From Saccopteryx bilineata (Eukaryota; Chordata; Mammalia; Chiroptera; Emballonuridae): DNA of 64,000 nt. Each line of letters opens with the position of its first letter. The stretch's first letter is position 1. This document shows positions 12,605 to 23,268 of the stretch, one piece after another. The DNA is taken from assembly GCF_036850765.1 (NCBI RefSeq), contig NC_089492.1, positions 97,793,022 to 97,857,021 on the forward strand, read 5' to 3'. Both the position numbers and the translations under genes were made by a program. Below the pieces are notes generated by a model, which saw nothing but the letters and a program-made list of their open reading frames with translations, was not told where the DNA came from and did not search any database.

Positions 12605-13015
12605 TTGAGGGTTTCCTATTGCCGTTTTATATATTTCTTTCTGATATCTCTGTTTCTTGTTTCATTCTTCTCTTTTGTTTTTCTGTAATTTGTTTTCGTT
12701 TGGTTGTATTCCATGCTTCTTTCTTCTGTTTCTTCTTTTTTTAAGCCATGAGTTTCTGTAGTGGTTTTCTCAGGGGTGATTACCATTAGGTAATTGAAAG
12801 AATATATATCATATTCATTGTAGGAAAGAATATATATCATATTCATTGTAGTCCATTATCTCATGAGTGCTTCTGCACTCCATCCTTTTTAACTACTGTT
12901 AATCTTTGTCCTCTCCCCTTTTTTGTTTTTGTTGTCACAGATTATTCTTGTTTTTATTGTGATCTTAGTGGAGCTTTTACTTGTGATTTTGTTTTGTTTT
13001 GTTCTTTGTTTCTGG
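12605..13015 (-). other. L1 inter-ORF segment with 28-bp tandem duplication
   Basis: Segment between ORF1 and ORF2 of the antisense L1, about 410 bp, longer than the roughly 60 bp in the nested sense copy. It holds a perfect 28-bp tandem duplication at 12796-12823 and 12824-12851, beginning GAAAGAATATATATC. Part of the extra length may be unrelated inserted sequence. Confidence 0.6.
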
Positions 13016-13956
13016 TCAGATAACCCCCTTTAGAATTTCCTGAGGTGGGTGTTTTCTGGTGATAAATTCCCTCATCTTCTCTATATTTATGAATGTTTTT
13101 ATTTCCCCTTTATATTTAAAGGATAGCTTTGATGGATATAGTATTTTTGGCTGGAAGTTCCTTTCTTTTAGTACTTTAAATATTGGGGTACACTCTCTTC
13201 TGGCTTGAAGAGTTTCTGCTGAGAAATCTGACAATAGCCTTTATATGTTGTATTCTTCTTTTCCCTGGCTGCCTTGAGGATTTTTTCTTTGTCATTTATT
13301 TGTGATAATTTCATTACCATGTGCCTTGGAATATGTTTGGCTTAAGGTAACTCAGTGTTCTGTTTGCTTCTTGTACTTGAGGCTCTAATTTTTTTCCACA
13401 GGCTTGGGAAGTTCTCATTGATTATTTGTTTGAATATATTCTCCATTCCTTCTTTTCTCATTTCTTCTTCTGATATACCCATTATTTTTATATTGCTCTT
13501 TCTGATGGAGTCAGACAATTCTTGTAGGGCTTTCTCATTTTTTTTTAAATTCGTGAGTCTCTCTCCTCTTCTTTTTGTAGTATCTCTAGTTGCCTGCCTT
13601 CTATGTCACTAATTCCCTACTCTATACAGCCTGTTCTATTAGCTAAGCTTGTTACCTTGTATTTCAGTTCATGTATTGAGTTTTTCATCTCTGTTTGGTT
13701 CTATTTTATAGTTTCAATTTCCTTGGGAAAGTATTCTTTTGCTCATTAAATTATTTTAATTCTCTCTAAATTGCCTTTCCAAGTTTTTTTGTATTTCACT
13801 AAGTATTTTTAGGACTTCAATTTTGAATTCTTTGTCATTTAACTTCAAGGTTTCCAAGTAATTGAAATTTTTTTCTAAAGATTTTTCATCATCTATCTGA
13901 GCTACATCTCTGTCTTTTGTATCCATGATATTTAATATCTTTTTCCTTAATGGCAT
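13016..13956 (-). pseudogene. Antisense L1 ORF1, broken
   Basis: Minus-strand ORF1 of the outer L1. The N-terminal piece (13956-13756) is a charged coiled coil ending SEIQKNLERQFREN. The C-terminal piece (13234-13016) reads SDFSAETLQARRECTPIFKV and ends QEILKGVI, aligning with the ORF1 end of the nested copy. The middle is frameshifted. The product would have been the ORF1 RNA chaperone. Confidence 0.85.
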
Positions 13957-15591
13957 TTGAGAGTGGTATTGTTAATAACACTAATAGATAATTTAAAAAA
14001 TAAAATAAAAATTGAAAAAATACAGTGAAAAAAATGAAAATTCTATAATGATATTTGGAAGAAAAACTACAGAGAACAAGGAGCAGAAACTGAGAAAAAA
14101 TGAAGTAAAAAACAAGCAAAATGCCACAAAGAAAAATATGAGTCTGAAATATAATAATTTGATGATAAATGATGATTGAATGAGAGAAAAAGCAAAAAAA
14201 AAAAGAAATAAAAAGAAAGGAGAAGAAACAGAAAGGGAGAAGAAAGAAAAAAAAGGAACAAAAACAACAACAACAAAAAAGGTTTCTGAAATGAAACCCT
14301 CACAAAAAACAAGAATGAAAAATGTAACAACCATGGATAATGAAGTTCAAAAGGAAAAGGAAAAAAGAGAAAGGAAAGGAGATAAAATGACCAAAATGAA
14401 AAAAAAAGTTATAAAAATGTATTTTTTTCCTGATTTTGAGAGATAAATTCTTCCTTTTTTTTTTTTCCGTCAGGTGGCACTGTACTACAAGTTTTGCCCC
14501 TGTGGGGCTCTTAGGCAGAGGTTTGCTGGTGTGTCACTGAGCAATGACGTAGGCTGGGCCTCAGTCCTGTTGGTAGGCGGGGGTTGTTAGGGCTTTAAGG
14601 CTTTAACGGTGGCAGTCTCAGCTTTCCAGGTGCCTCTCCCCATGTCCCTCCCACCTGAGTCAGCAGCCTGGGGACCTTGCCCTGAGATTTGCCCCAGCCA
14701 CTGTCTGCAGAGCAAGAGATTCTAAGAGCAGCCAGGTCCTTCCCCCAGTACCACTCAAAGCAGTTCTGGGTAAGACAGGGGCAACCAGAGCCACCAGCAA
14801 AAGCAGGCAGGGCTGGTAGCCAATTGCAGATCAAGCATCTTTCTATAGGGCCACCAGCAGGTCCAGCACGCCTCAGAGCACCACAAGTCTAGTCTCCACA
14901 GGCATCTCCCTCATGCACTGTTTGGTAGCCTGCAGTAAGCCACATGTATACCCAGCTCCCACCACTTCACAATGCATGCAGAGGCCTGCACCTGCCCACT
15001 CAGGTGCTCAGTGCCTGTGATCTCAGTCAAAGCCAGGAGTGAATTCCATTCAGAAGTCTGCATCAGTCCACAGAGGCACCCAGTCCTGGCGGTCTCAGGC
15101 CAAGGGTTTTGGCCCGTGCGCACACCCCGCTCTGGTGATCATGGAGCTGGGAATGCACAAAGATGCTGGCACTGGCTCACACGGGCACCCTACACTAGCA
15201 ATTCTAGGTAAAGCCTGCCGCCCGTGGGTGTGTCCTGCATCCACGATTTCAGGCAGAGCTGGTGTGTTCTTTCTTCTGTTTGAGCACCTACCCTAACTCA
15301 GCTCTTTCCCAGACTCTAACTCACATTCTCCACCTTGCTCAGCTCCAAACAAAAGCTCCCCTTCCTAAGATCAATAAGGAAAGCAAAATACCCCATTCTC
15401 CATCTTATTTCCTTCAGAATGGATTAATATTCAGCCACTTTTTCACCCAGTCATACCTTTGTCTGGTGTGTGTATATTTCAGGTGCTCCTGAGATTTTTT
15501 TTCTCTGTGTTTAGTTGTTGAATTTGCTGAAATTTCAAGGGGAGAGATTGGGAGTATCCCTCACGGTGCCATTTCTCTGACATCACTCCTC
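13957..15591 (-). promoter_or_regulatory. L1 5' UTR / internal promoter region, antisense
   Basis: About 1.6 kb upstream of ORF1 in the antisense L1. The distal part (about 14470-15591) is GC-richer than anything around it. The proximal part (about 13980-14470) is strongly strand-biased: almost pure purine on the plus strand, so pyrimidine on the L1 sense strand. The extreme 5' end, next to the TSD, reads GAGGAGTGATGTCAGAG on the minus strand. L1 5' UTRs carry an internal Pol II promoter; activity of this copy is not shown. False ORFs at 14180-14446 and 14595-15296 fall here. Confidence 0.7.
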
Positions 15592-15604
15592 AATCCATTT
15601 CTTT
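15592..15604. repeat. TSD of antisense L1, right copy
   Basis: AATCCATTTCTTT, abutting the L1 5' end; the pair shows that the 5' UTR is intact. Confidence 0.85.
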
Positions 15605-16227
15605 TTCATACCTACTCTCCGTGACTATTCATCATTTTTTATTTGAAATAAAATATTTCAAAAATCCCTAAAAGAAAGACAAGCCCTCTTTGCTTATATA
15701 ACACATCATGACATAGACTTATAAGTGTAACATTATTTACTCACACATTTATGGTAGATTTTAACTGATTTGTAAAATGGAAATAATAACTTACATTTCC
15801 CTCTCAGAATAAACTCATACATAATAACTCTTACAATAAATCCAAAACTTGGAGTTTGGTAAAAGATTGGCACGAGTCTCTGGAAACTTTATGAGCTCAA
15901 CTTCTTGGGAGGTTTCTGTTTCAAATCCGCATTTTCCTAAAATTACTGAACAAGACAACATTGCTAATTTCTAGTTTTCTGCTATTCAACATTTCTAAAG
16001 CAATTATAATTTCTCCTACCTCTGATGGTCTTCTAGTCAATCTAGATCAAAACTAACTGTTAAAAGTGATTTCTGAAAGTTCTTTTTAAAGCTGACTAGA
16101 TGCCATGGGAAGAATCAGTGTACCTCAAAAAGAAAGAAAACATATATTTTAAATTTTGAAAGATGGAGCTAGTTGGTGATCTGTCCCTAACTTCCCCGTA
16201 GAACCCACTCCTATCTTTTCATTTGGA
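15605..16227. other. No gene seen; unique AT-rich DNA
   Basis: No repeat, open frame or RNA signal recognised between the L1 and the next SINE. Confidence 0.6.
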
Positions 16228-16628
16228 GTATGTTTTTTTTTTTTTTCTTTTTTTATTTTTCGGAAGCTGGAAACAGGGAGAGACAGTCAGACAGACTCCC
16301 GCATGTGCCCGACCGGGATCCACCTGGCACGCCCACCAGGGGCGACGCTCTGCCCACCAGGGGGCGATGCTCTGCCCATCCTGGGCGTCACCATGTTGCA
16401 ACTGACCAGAACCACTCTAGCGCCTGAGGCAGAGGCCACAGAGCCATCCCCAGCGCCCGGGCCATCTTTGCTCCAATGGAGCCTTGGCTGCGGGAGGGGA
16501 AGAGAGAGACAGAGAGGAAAGTGCGGCGGAGGGGTGGAGAAGCAAATGGGCGCTTCTCCTGTGTGCCCTGGCTGGGAATCGAACCCGGGTCCTCCGCACG
16601 CTAGGCCGACGCTCTACCGTATGTTTTT
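16228..16628 (-). mobile_element. Rhin-1-like SINE, long type, antisense
   Basis: A poly-T start (reverse A tail) is followed by the SINE body and a tRNA-derived head with the Pol III B box (GGTTCGATTCCCAGCC on the minus strand). The head is cut inside the A box, so this copy is 5'-truncated. The TSD is GTATGTTTTT at 16228-16237 and 16619-16628. A CTCF-core-like motif, CCACCAGGGGGCGATG, lies at 16354-16369 with a one-G-shorter copy just before it. It belongs to the ATGGCGACGCCCAGG subfamily. Confidence 0.9.
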
Positions 16629-17699
16629 ATGTTCCTCATATGTTCAGGGATTTCCTACTGGGTGGCGTTTTAATGAAACCACCACAGATCTGGTGGAATC
16701 CAGGGTGCAAATAAAACAGCCCAATTAACAAAAGTTGTACCAAAATTACCTTCTATGAAGGCTGGAAAATATTTAATGTATTTGAATAGAAAACACTTTT
16801 CCATTTTCCAAAATTGTGGAGCTAAACTGTTCCTGAGAGTTTAAATGTGAAAGCCTTTTTAATCAAACTCTCCTCACCCATGATTAGAAGATCAAACAGA
16901 GGTCTTTGATTTTAAAATATATTAAGGTGATTATAGTGATAACGTCTGCTCTCTTTTCTTTCCAGCTTGGGATAACCTAATGTATTCCCACAGTGACCTT
17001 AAGGACAGAAAGTCAGAAATTCCCCTCTCCTCCCAATTTACGAATCCAAAGGTAGTTTTAAATTGTGATAGGTGATGGAAGACAACGGTAACACTTACAC
17101 AGCTCTCAGGAATTTTGCCTGAGAGGAAGAGCTTAATGTAGATTGTCTCTTTAATCTAACACCATTCTTTAGAAATTTCCATGAATCAATCAGTTTTCCT
17201 GTACCTCCATTCACCCACTGTCCAGGTTAATGGGTCCACTGTAAAATCCTTCCCAAGGTGTGGCCCAGGGATCTGAGCCCCTGGTACCTGGGCCCTACCA
17301 CCTTCTCTTTGTTTCCAGTCCCTTCTGTGGGTTAGCTCTTAATTCCCATAACTAAAAAAATTTGCCCATTCCCTTTTTCCTTCAGCTGTAAGGACTTCAT
17401 GAGCATTAGCACAAAAGGTTGAAGGAAAGACTACAGGTCAACCCAACACTGACCGCCAATTGTTCCTTCCCAACCCAGAAACATAAATATAGTAGCTAAT
17501 TCCTTTGAGAAAAGGCAAATTAATCCTAATGAACAAGACCTGATAACCATTCATCGGGATGGATTGAGAGTGCCTGTTATCTTGGAGGGGTCTCTGGTGG
17601 TCAAAACAAGATGGGATTTAATTTATCAAGAATTTATCTAGCTACTCCCTGGCAGTAGATTATCCTAATTTCTAACGAGATCTAAATTTTACTGAGCAC
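16629..17699. other. No gene seen; unique DNA
   Basis: Nothing recognised. Base composition is less extreme than the flanks at about 17200-17420. No open frame has coding character. Confidence 0.6.
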
Positions 17700-17895
17700 A
17701 AGTGGCTTTATAGGCACAATTAAATTCAAAATCAAAACACAACCGTGAGTTTCATACTTTGTTGTAACAGGAAATTGAGGCTTAAGGAGTTTATATCCAA
17801 GGTCACATAATAAACAACACACCCAAAATCCAAACTTCAGTTTGTCCAATTTGAGATCCTCTGCTTAACCACAACACTCCACTACTTCTCAATGT
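17700..17895 (-). repeat. MIR SINE, antisense
   Basis: The run GGAAATTGAGGCTTAAGGAG followed by CCAAGGTCACATAATAAAC matches the reverse complement of the conserved MIR core. It is a diverged, ancient mammalian copy. Confidence 0.65.
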
Positions 17896-18734
17896 ATCTA
17901 GATTTCTGAAAAGTGACTACTTCAGGATTTACCAGTTTCAGGAATCACAGCCTCATTGTTGCCTCAATGGACTGGTTGACACAAGCCCATATACAAACAT
18001 AATTTGTCAAATTTGCCAAAATTCACTTTTAAGAATAAGAATCCACCAGCTATGATGCAGGCCTATCATTATTAAATTAAAAGAAAAACTTGGCATGTTT
18101 GTGATTATTAATACAACTGATTAATTTTCTTCTTCCAATTGTGGTTCTGAGCAGGGTCGGTATATTATCTCAGAAAGCCTTCTCTGCAAGCTTGTGTCTG
18201 TGACCATCAATCCCCCTTTTACTCTCAAGCTATTCTTGTTATGTGGAGTGCTCAATTTCTGATTCATTTCAGAAAAACAACTGGAATCAACAACTTGAGG
18301 CTATATATCTTTTTTCTTTCAGAATTACTTCTATAATTATCACTGTCTACTGTGAGCTGTGAAATCTGCTTTTTTATTCAGAATTAGAGGAGACTTCACA
18401 CAAGGTCTGCACAAACCTAATTAAAGGAATAATTACTAACTTCATTTTCTTTTTTTGTCCATACATCTTAAGAAAATGTGTTCAAATGAAGTAACCTAAT
18501 TGGTTTTTAACAGAATCAATCCTGTTTCTCAGTCAAATGTTATGCTCAGACTTTAAACCCTGTGAATTATTTTAAATTTCACACTTGGGCAATGGTTAGA
18601 AGAGAAGGAGATATGGAATATTTAATTGACAAGGCCTAGCTCACCATCCTAGTGCTCAGAAACAAGATGTTTTAAGTACAAAGAAAATAGGCCACATATT
18701 TCAACTAAAAAGAACTGCATGATGTGAAAAATAT
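17896..18734. other. No gene seen; unique AT-rich DNA
   Basis: No transposon recognised and no coding frame. Because it is repeat-free beside old repeats, it is a reasonable place to look for a conserved non-coding element. Confidence 0.5.
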
Positions 18735-19300
18735 TTGACTATCTTGTTTATTTTGTTCTTTAGATTTAATTGTTGACAGATATGTGTTTTTTGCCATTTT
18801 ATTATTCATTTTTTAAAATCTTTTTCTTCTTCTGACAGAAGACCTTTTAACATTTCATATAATACTGGTTTGGTGGCACAGAACTTCTTTAGCTTTGTAT
18901 AGTCTGGGAAGCTCTTTGTGTGTCCTTTGATTCTAAATGATAGCTTTGTTGGCAGAATAGCAGTAGACTCATAGATACAGAGAACATTTTGACAGTTGCC
19001 AGATGGGAGGGGGCTTGGCAGGATGAGTGAAAAAGGTAAAGGAATTAAGAAAGTGCAAATTGATTGTTACAGAAGAGTCATGGGGAAGTAAAGTGCAGCA
19101 TAGGGAATATAGTCAGTAATATTCTAATAATTATGTATGGTGTCAGGTAGGTACCAAACAGGATAATTACTCAGTAAGTTATATAATGTCTAATCTCTGC
19201 GTTGTACACCTGAAATTAATATAATATAATATGTCAACTATAATTGAAAAATAAAAAGTTATTAAGAAATAAAATAGAAAAAAAAATTGACTATCTTGTT
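18735..19300. mobile_element. Short L1 with inverted 5' part
   Basis: The TSD TTGACTATCTTGTT (18735-18748 and 19287-19300) encloses 538 bp. The left part, about 18749-18955, reads on the minus strand as the end of L1 ORF1 and the first codons of ORF2. The right part, 18956-19286, is sense L1 3' UTR with the typical GTACACCTGAAATTAATAT motif and an A tail. The head-to-head arrangement is the signature of twin-primed insertion. Most of ORF2 is missing between the two parts. Confidence 0.8.
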
Positions 19301-20627
19301 GACACTCTACATATCTCATTGAGCAGAACTAAACATTATAAAATCATGCCCCACAAATTTACCACTATATTTTAGAATGAGAACAGGTCCTCCCAGCCCC
19401 AGTGCTCCTGCCTGACTCAATCAAAGGAAGCACAGCACAGAAAAATTGAACATCTCTGTCCCAGTGTTATATATGCATTTCTGAAAAAAAAACTTCAGTT
19501 TAGAGATAGCAAAGCATTCATGGAAAAAAATGAGATTGAGGAACACCACTCCAAACTTGTGAACTCTGTAACTAGAACATGACCAAACCTATAGTAATCT
19601 TAGAGAAAAGTACTAGCACAGTGATAAGCTTTTTTTTTTTTTTAATATCTCAATTTAAACTTTTCTCTAAGAGAACATGAAGTCAGAGCCACCTGTAGTT
19701 CCCTTTGGGAGGCACGTGAAACACATCTTCCTTTCTCCATTCTTTGCCATCCCTGGCCTGAGTGACAAAGACACGTCTGCTTCAGGGCCTTTTTTTTTTT
19801 TTAGGAGTAATAGTTCAAAAAGAACAGAGCTAGGAGGGCAACTGCTACTAGACATATTAGTTTCTGTAGAAACTTGAAAGGTTTATTCTTGTTGTTGATT
19901 TTTGGGTCAAGATATATTTTTTTGCAGAGAGACAGTGATGAATTATTTTTGAAAGAGCAGAAAATAGCTATTAAGTGGGTATTTGGGACAACTACTTATA
20001 AATAAGGGTATTCTTTCTGTATTCAAACACTTCAGTAGTCGAAAAAAATACTATCAGCAATTTACTGCACCTATTTGGGGAGGATTGGGGCTGAGAATGA
20101 GATGCTTTTGATTGAGAACTCCTGTTCTCATAAATCCATTTACACACAGAATTATACAGAATTCTCCCTTTCCAGATTTTAAATTAATGCCTATTAAAAT
20201 AATCAGTGGGGTTTTTTTCTCATTCACTTTGCTTAGCGTGTATAAAAAGTTAGGGCTGTTTTAATTTATGCCACCTTCATCATTCTCCCTAACACTACAT
20301 AAAATGTGGAAATATCCTGACCTACAGGGAGCAAGCACTTCCTAGTTGATCAGTGAGTGGTTCAACGGAAGAAATCTGGTGGATCCCGACAAGGGAACAG
20401 GAGGAGAGCTGTCCTGTTGGAACCACAAAAGAGAAGAGAGCAGTGATCGCTTTGAAAAATAAAGAGAGATGGTACGGGGGTTGTTAGAGGAGGTCGGAGG
20501 AACAGCAAATCAAAGTAATCTGAGAAACTGCTATAGTCTAATAAGTTTATATAAATTTGGAGGAATATCATTCTAAATATACATCACTTTCCCCCAAGCA
20601 ATTCAAAAATATGTCTGTATGCGTATA
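19301..20627. other. No gene seen; unique DNA
   Basis: Contains poly-T runs at about 19630 and 19790, a few short shadow frames, and no recognised repeat or RNA gene. Confidence 0.6.
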
Positions 20628-20711
20628 TAACATCCTGCTCACAAAAATTAGGAAATATTTCAAAATGAATATGAAGCGATAAAATATCCCCTAATTTTTG
20701 TGAGCAGTGTA
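20628..20711. mobile_element. Mariner-like MITE, palindromic, about 84 bp
   Basis: Terminal inverted repeats of about 25 bp: CTGCTCACAAAAATTAGG on the left and CCTAATTTTTGTGAGCAG on the right, around a short A/T-rich spacer and flanked by TA. It folds into an almost complete hairpin. The structure fits a non-autonomous Tc1/mariner element; the autonomous parent is not in this window. Confidence 0.7.
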
Positions 20712-21142
20712 TTAATTGCACATTAGATACTTTCTACTCTCTAAAATCCTATGACTTATTTTTAAAAAATCTTAAATAATTTGGATTAATAATTTAACAC
20801 AAATTTTTGAGTTATATACAAGACTAACTCATCAGACAAATGGATTTTTGTTCCTGTTGAGTTAGACTAAGAACAAGAATGAAAGTACCTAAGATCATCA
20901 CATGGTCATCTTTCTGTTGCTGAGAAACACTAGAGAAGGTTTTCTCTTGGATGGTGTGAAACCACATATAACTCCTAGCACTTAATATAGGGCTAGGCTG
21001 ACATAGACTCCATGCTTGTTTATTGTTTGACTAAATTTAATGACCCGTAAACAAGCTACCGATTCATGGCCTTTAATAGCATTTCCACTTTATATTCCAG
21101 GTGGGTTGGGTATTTTTGTGAATTAAATATTAATACCTGGAT
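20712..21142. other. No gene seen; unique DNA
   Basis: Nothing recognised between the MITE and the next SINE. Confidence 0.6.
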
Positions 21143-21587
21143 AACAAATTGTTTTTTGTTTTGTTTTGTTTATTTTTTGTATTTTTCTGAAGCTGGAAAC
21201 GGGGAGAGACAGTCAGACTCCCTCATGCGCCCAACCGGGATCCACCCGGCACGCCCACCAGGGGCGACGCTCTGCCCACCAGGGGGCGATGCTCTGCTCC
21301 TCCGGGGAGTCACTCTGCTGCGACCAGAGCCACTCCAGCGCCTGGGGCAGAGGCCAAGGCCTGGGGCAGAGGCCAAGGAGCCATCCCCAGTGCCCGGGCC
21401 ATCTTTGCTCCAATGGAGCCTTGGCTGCAGGAGGGGAAGAGAGAGACAGAGAGGAAGAAGGGGGTGGTGAAGAAGCAAATGGGCGCTTCTCCTATGTGCC
21501 CTGGCCGGGAATCGAACCCGGATCCCCCGCACACCAGGCCGACACTCTACCGCTGAGCCAACCGACCAGGGCAACAAATTGTTTTTT
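21143..21587 (-). mobile_element. Rhin-1-like SINE, long type, antisense
   Basis: Full-length copy with TSD AACAAATTGTTTTTT (21143-21157 and 21573-21587). The head includes the CCCTGGTCGG acceptor-like end and both Pol III boxes on the minus strand. A CTCF-core-like motif lies at 21276-21291. A 19-bp tandem duplication of GCCTGGGGCAGAGGCCAAG (21340-21358 and 21359-21377) is private to this copy. It gives false frames on both strands up to 146 codons. Confidence 0.92.
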
Positions 21588-22870
21588 AAAAACAGTTTGT
21601 TTTTAAAAACAGTTGTAGAATTTTAGAATTGTAGAATTTTAAAAACTGAAATTTTAGCTTTTCTGATGTATATACTAATTCTTTTTTTAAAATTTTGTTT
21701 GAAGTCTTGATGTGGAATATTGTACTAATAAATTCCCATACTTCTCCAGTTTATTAGTTCCCCCTAATTATAGCCATCGACAGGCCCAATAAACTTACTT
21801 TCATTCTATAGGATACATCTATGTAATCACACACGGTGGTTACTAGCTACAGAAGCTAGAAGAAATATATAGCCTAAACCTTGCTCAATTTGTGTATTAG
21901 TTAGAACAGGTGATTTTTAAGAAGGTACTTGTTCTATTGCTAGTAACGATTTAAATCTATACCATACATTTCTACTATTTATGATATTGGAAGCTATAAA
22001 TCTTAGATTGCTTACAAAAAAAAAAACAAGTTTGAAACACTTCATTGTGATTTTATTCCTAGAACAAATCACAGGATTATATTGAGCTGATAAAGTATGG
22101 TGATGAATGCACCTAGAACATTCTGGAAATATCCACAATAGAGAAGATAGTGATTTCACTACCATTGCATTCAGTTGTTTTATAATAGCAAGAAGTTGGT
22201 TATTTTAACAACAAAAATTTTTCCAAGCTCCCACCATGAAAAAATTTTTTATCCTGAAATGGGAAAATAAGAAGCAGGCTTTTCTACAGCATTATATCCA
22301 CTCAGTAAAGAGTCAAGTAATAAAATAAGACATCCAAACAACACACAACTTAGTCAAATACCAAAGTACACTGATTTTAGTTTCAAGTGATCTTGAATTT
22401 GAATTTTTTCAGTAAGATTTTTAAATTACAGCATTGTTCTCTAACCAGCAAAATTTTAACTCAAAAAGAATTTATAGGAGAGGTAGATTTTATTTATCTT
22501 ATTTTTAAAAAAATAGAGAATAGAAGAGTTAATTCTACTTAGATTTGTACCTTTTCTACTTCAAGAGATAATGTATATTATTTATTACCATCAGAAAATT
22601 TTTATCAATAATTTTTAAACATGACTTCTCTTATAGAATTTTGAAGAATGTTTTAAACAAAGAGCCAATACAGCTGACAATGATAAAACATTTTCAAGTA
22701 GAAAACTCAAAAGTTTAGTAATTGATATTTTAAATATATATATATATAACTATTTCCAAATTTTTATCTTGTCTGGCATTTCTGAGACTCTTGTTCCCCT
22801 TGGTAGGTAATTTGCTTCAAAACAGCATCTCAGTAGGAATGAGCAATGCCATTTTTGCAGGACCAACAGA
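21588..22870. other. No gene seen; AT-rich DNA
   Basis: Low-complexity A/T stretches, including a TATATA run at about 22735-22747. No repeat family or coding frame recognised. Confidence 0.6.
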
Positions 22871-22872
22871 GG

Positions 22873-23268
22873 CTGACCATGGTATGTACCTTTGGCTCAG
22901 TGGTAGAGCATCAGCCTGGCATGCCAGAGTCCCAGGTTCGATTCCCGGCCAGGGCACACAGGAGAAGCGCCCATCTGCTTCTCCACCCCTTCCCCTCTTC
23001 TTCCTCTCTGTCTCTCTCTTCCCCTCCCACAGCCAAGGCTCCGTTGGAGCAAAGTTGGCCCGGGCACTGAGGATGGCTCTATGGCCTCTGCCTCAGGTGC
23101 TAGAATGACTCTGGTTGCAGCAGAGCAAAGCCCCAGATGGGCAAAGCATCGCCTCCTGATGGGCATGCCGGGTGGATCCTGGTCAAGCACATGCAAGAGT
23201 CTGTCTGACTGCCTCCCTGTTTTCAACCTCAGAGAAATACAAATAAATAAGTAAATAAATAAATATAA
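22873..23268 (+). mobile_element. Rhin-1-like SINE, long type, sense, older
   Basis: The A box (TGGCTCAGTGGTAGAGCA) and B box (GGTTCGATTCCCGGCC) are clear. The first 15 bases of the head are degraded, and many CpGs have become TG/CA. The tail is an AAATA-type repeat. The CTCF-like module is decayed (GCCTCCTGATGGG). I could not fix the target duplication. Confidence 0.85.

Larger units (their letters stand above)
3569..15604 (-). mobile_element. Complete antisense L1, split by a younger L1
   Basis: An L1 retrotransposon lies on the minus strand. Its 3' end (reverse poly-A, pyrimidine-rich 3' UTR) begins at 3582 and its 5' end is at about 15591. Both sides are bounded by the 13-bp target duplication AATCCATTTCTTT (3569-3581 and 15592-15604). 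Removing the inserted L1 and its extra target copy leaves about 6.85 kb, the size expected of a full-length mammalian L1. Order on the minus strand: GC-rich 5' UTR (15591-13957), ORF1 (13956-13016), an inter-ORF segment, ORF2 (12604 down to about 3830, interrupted), and the 3' UTR. Both ORFs are broken by many frameshifts and stops, so the copy is dead. This is one of the few insertions here with a preserved 5' end. Confidence 0.93.

Noticed and set aside
14595..15296. Overlapping frames of 60-85 codons in a GC-richer area
   Set aside because: They lie in the antisense L1 5' UTR, which explains the GC content; no domain or homology is evident.
16303..16728. 141-codon plus-strand frame, and similar frames at 21166, 24996, 40700 and 63005
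   Set aside because: The same peptide recurs wherever the long SINE is inserted; it is a repeat artefact, not a protein family.
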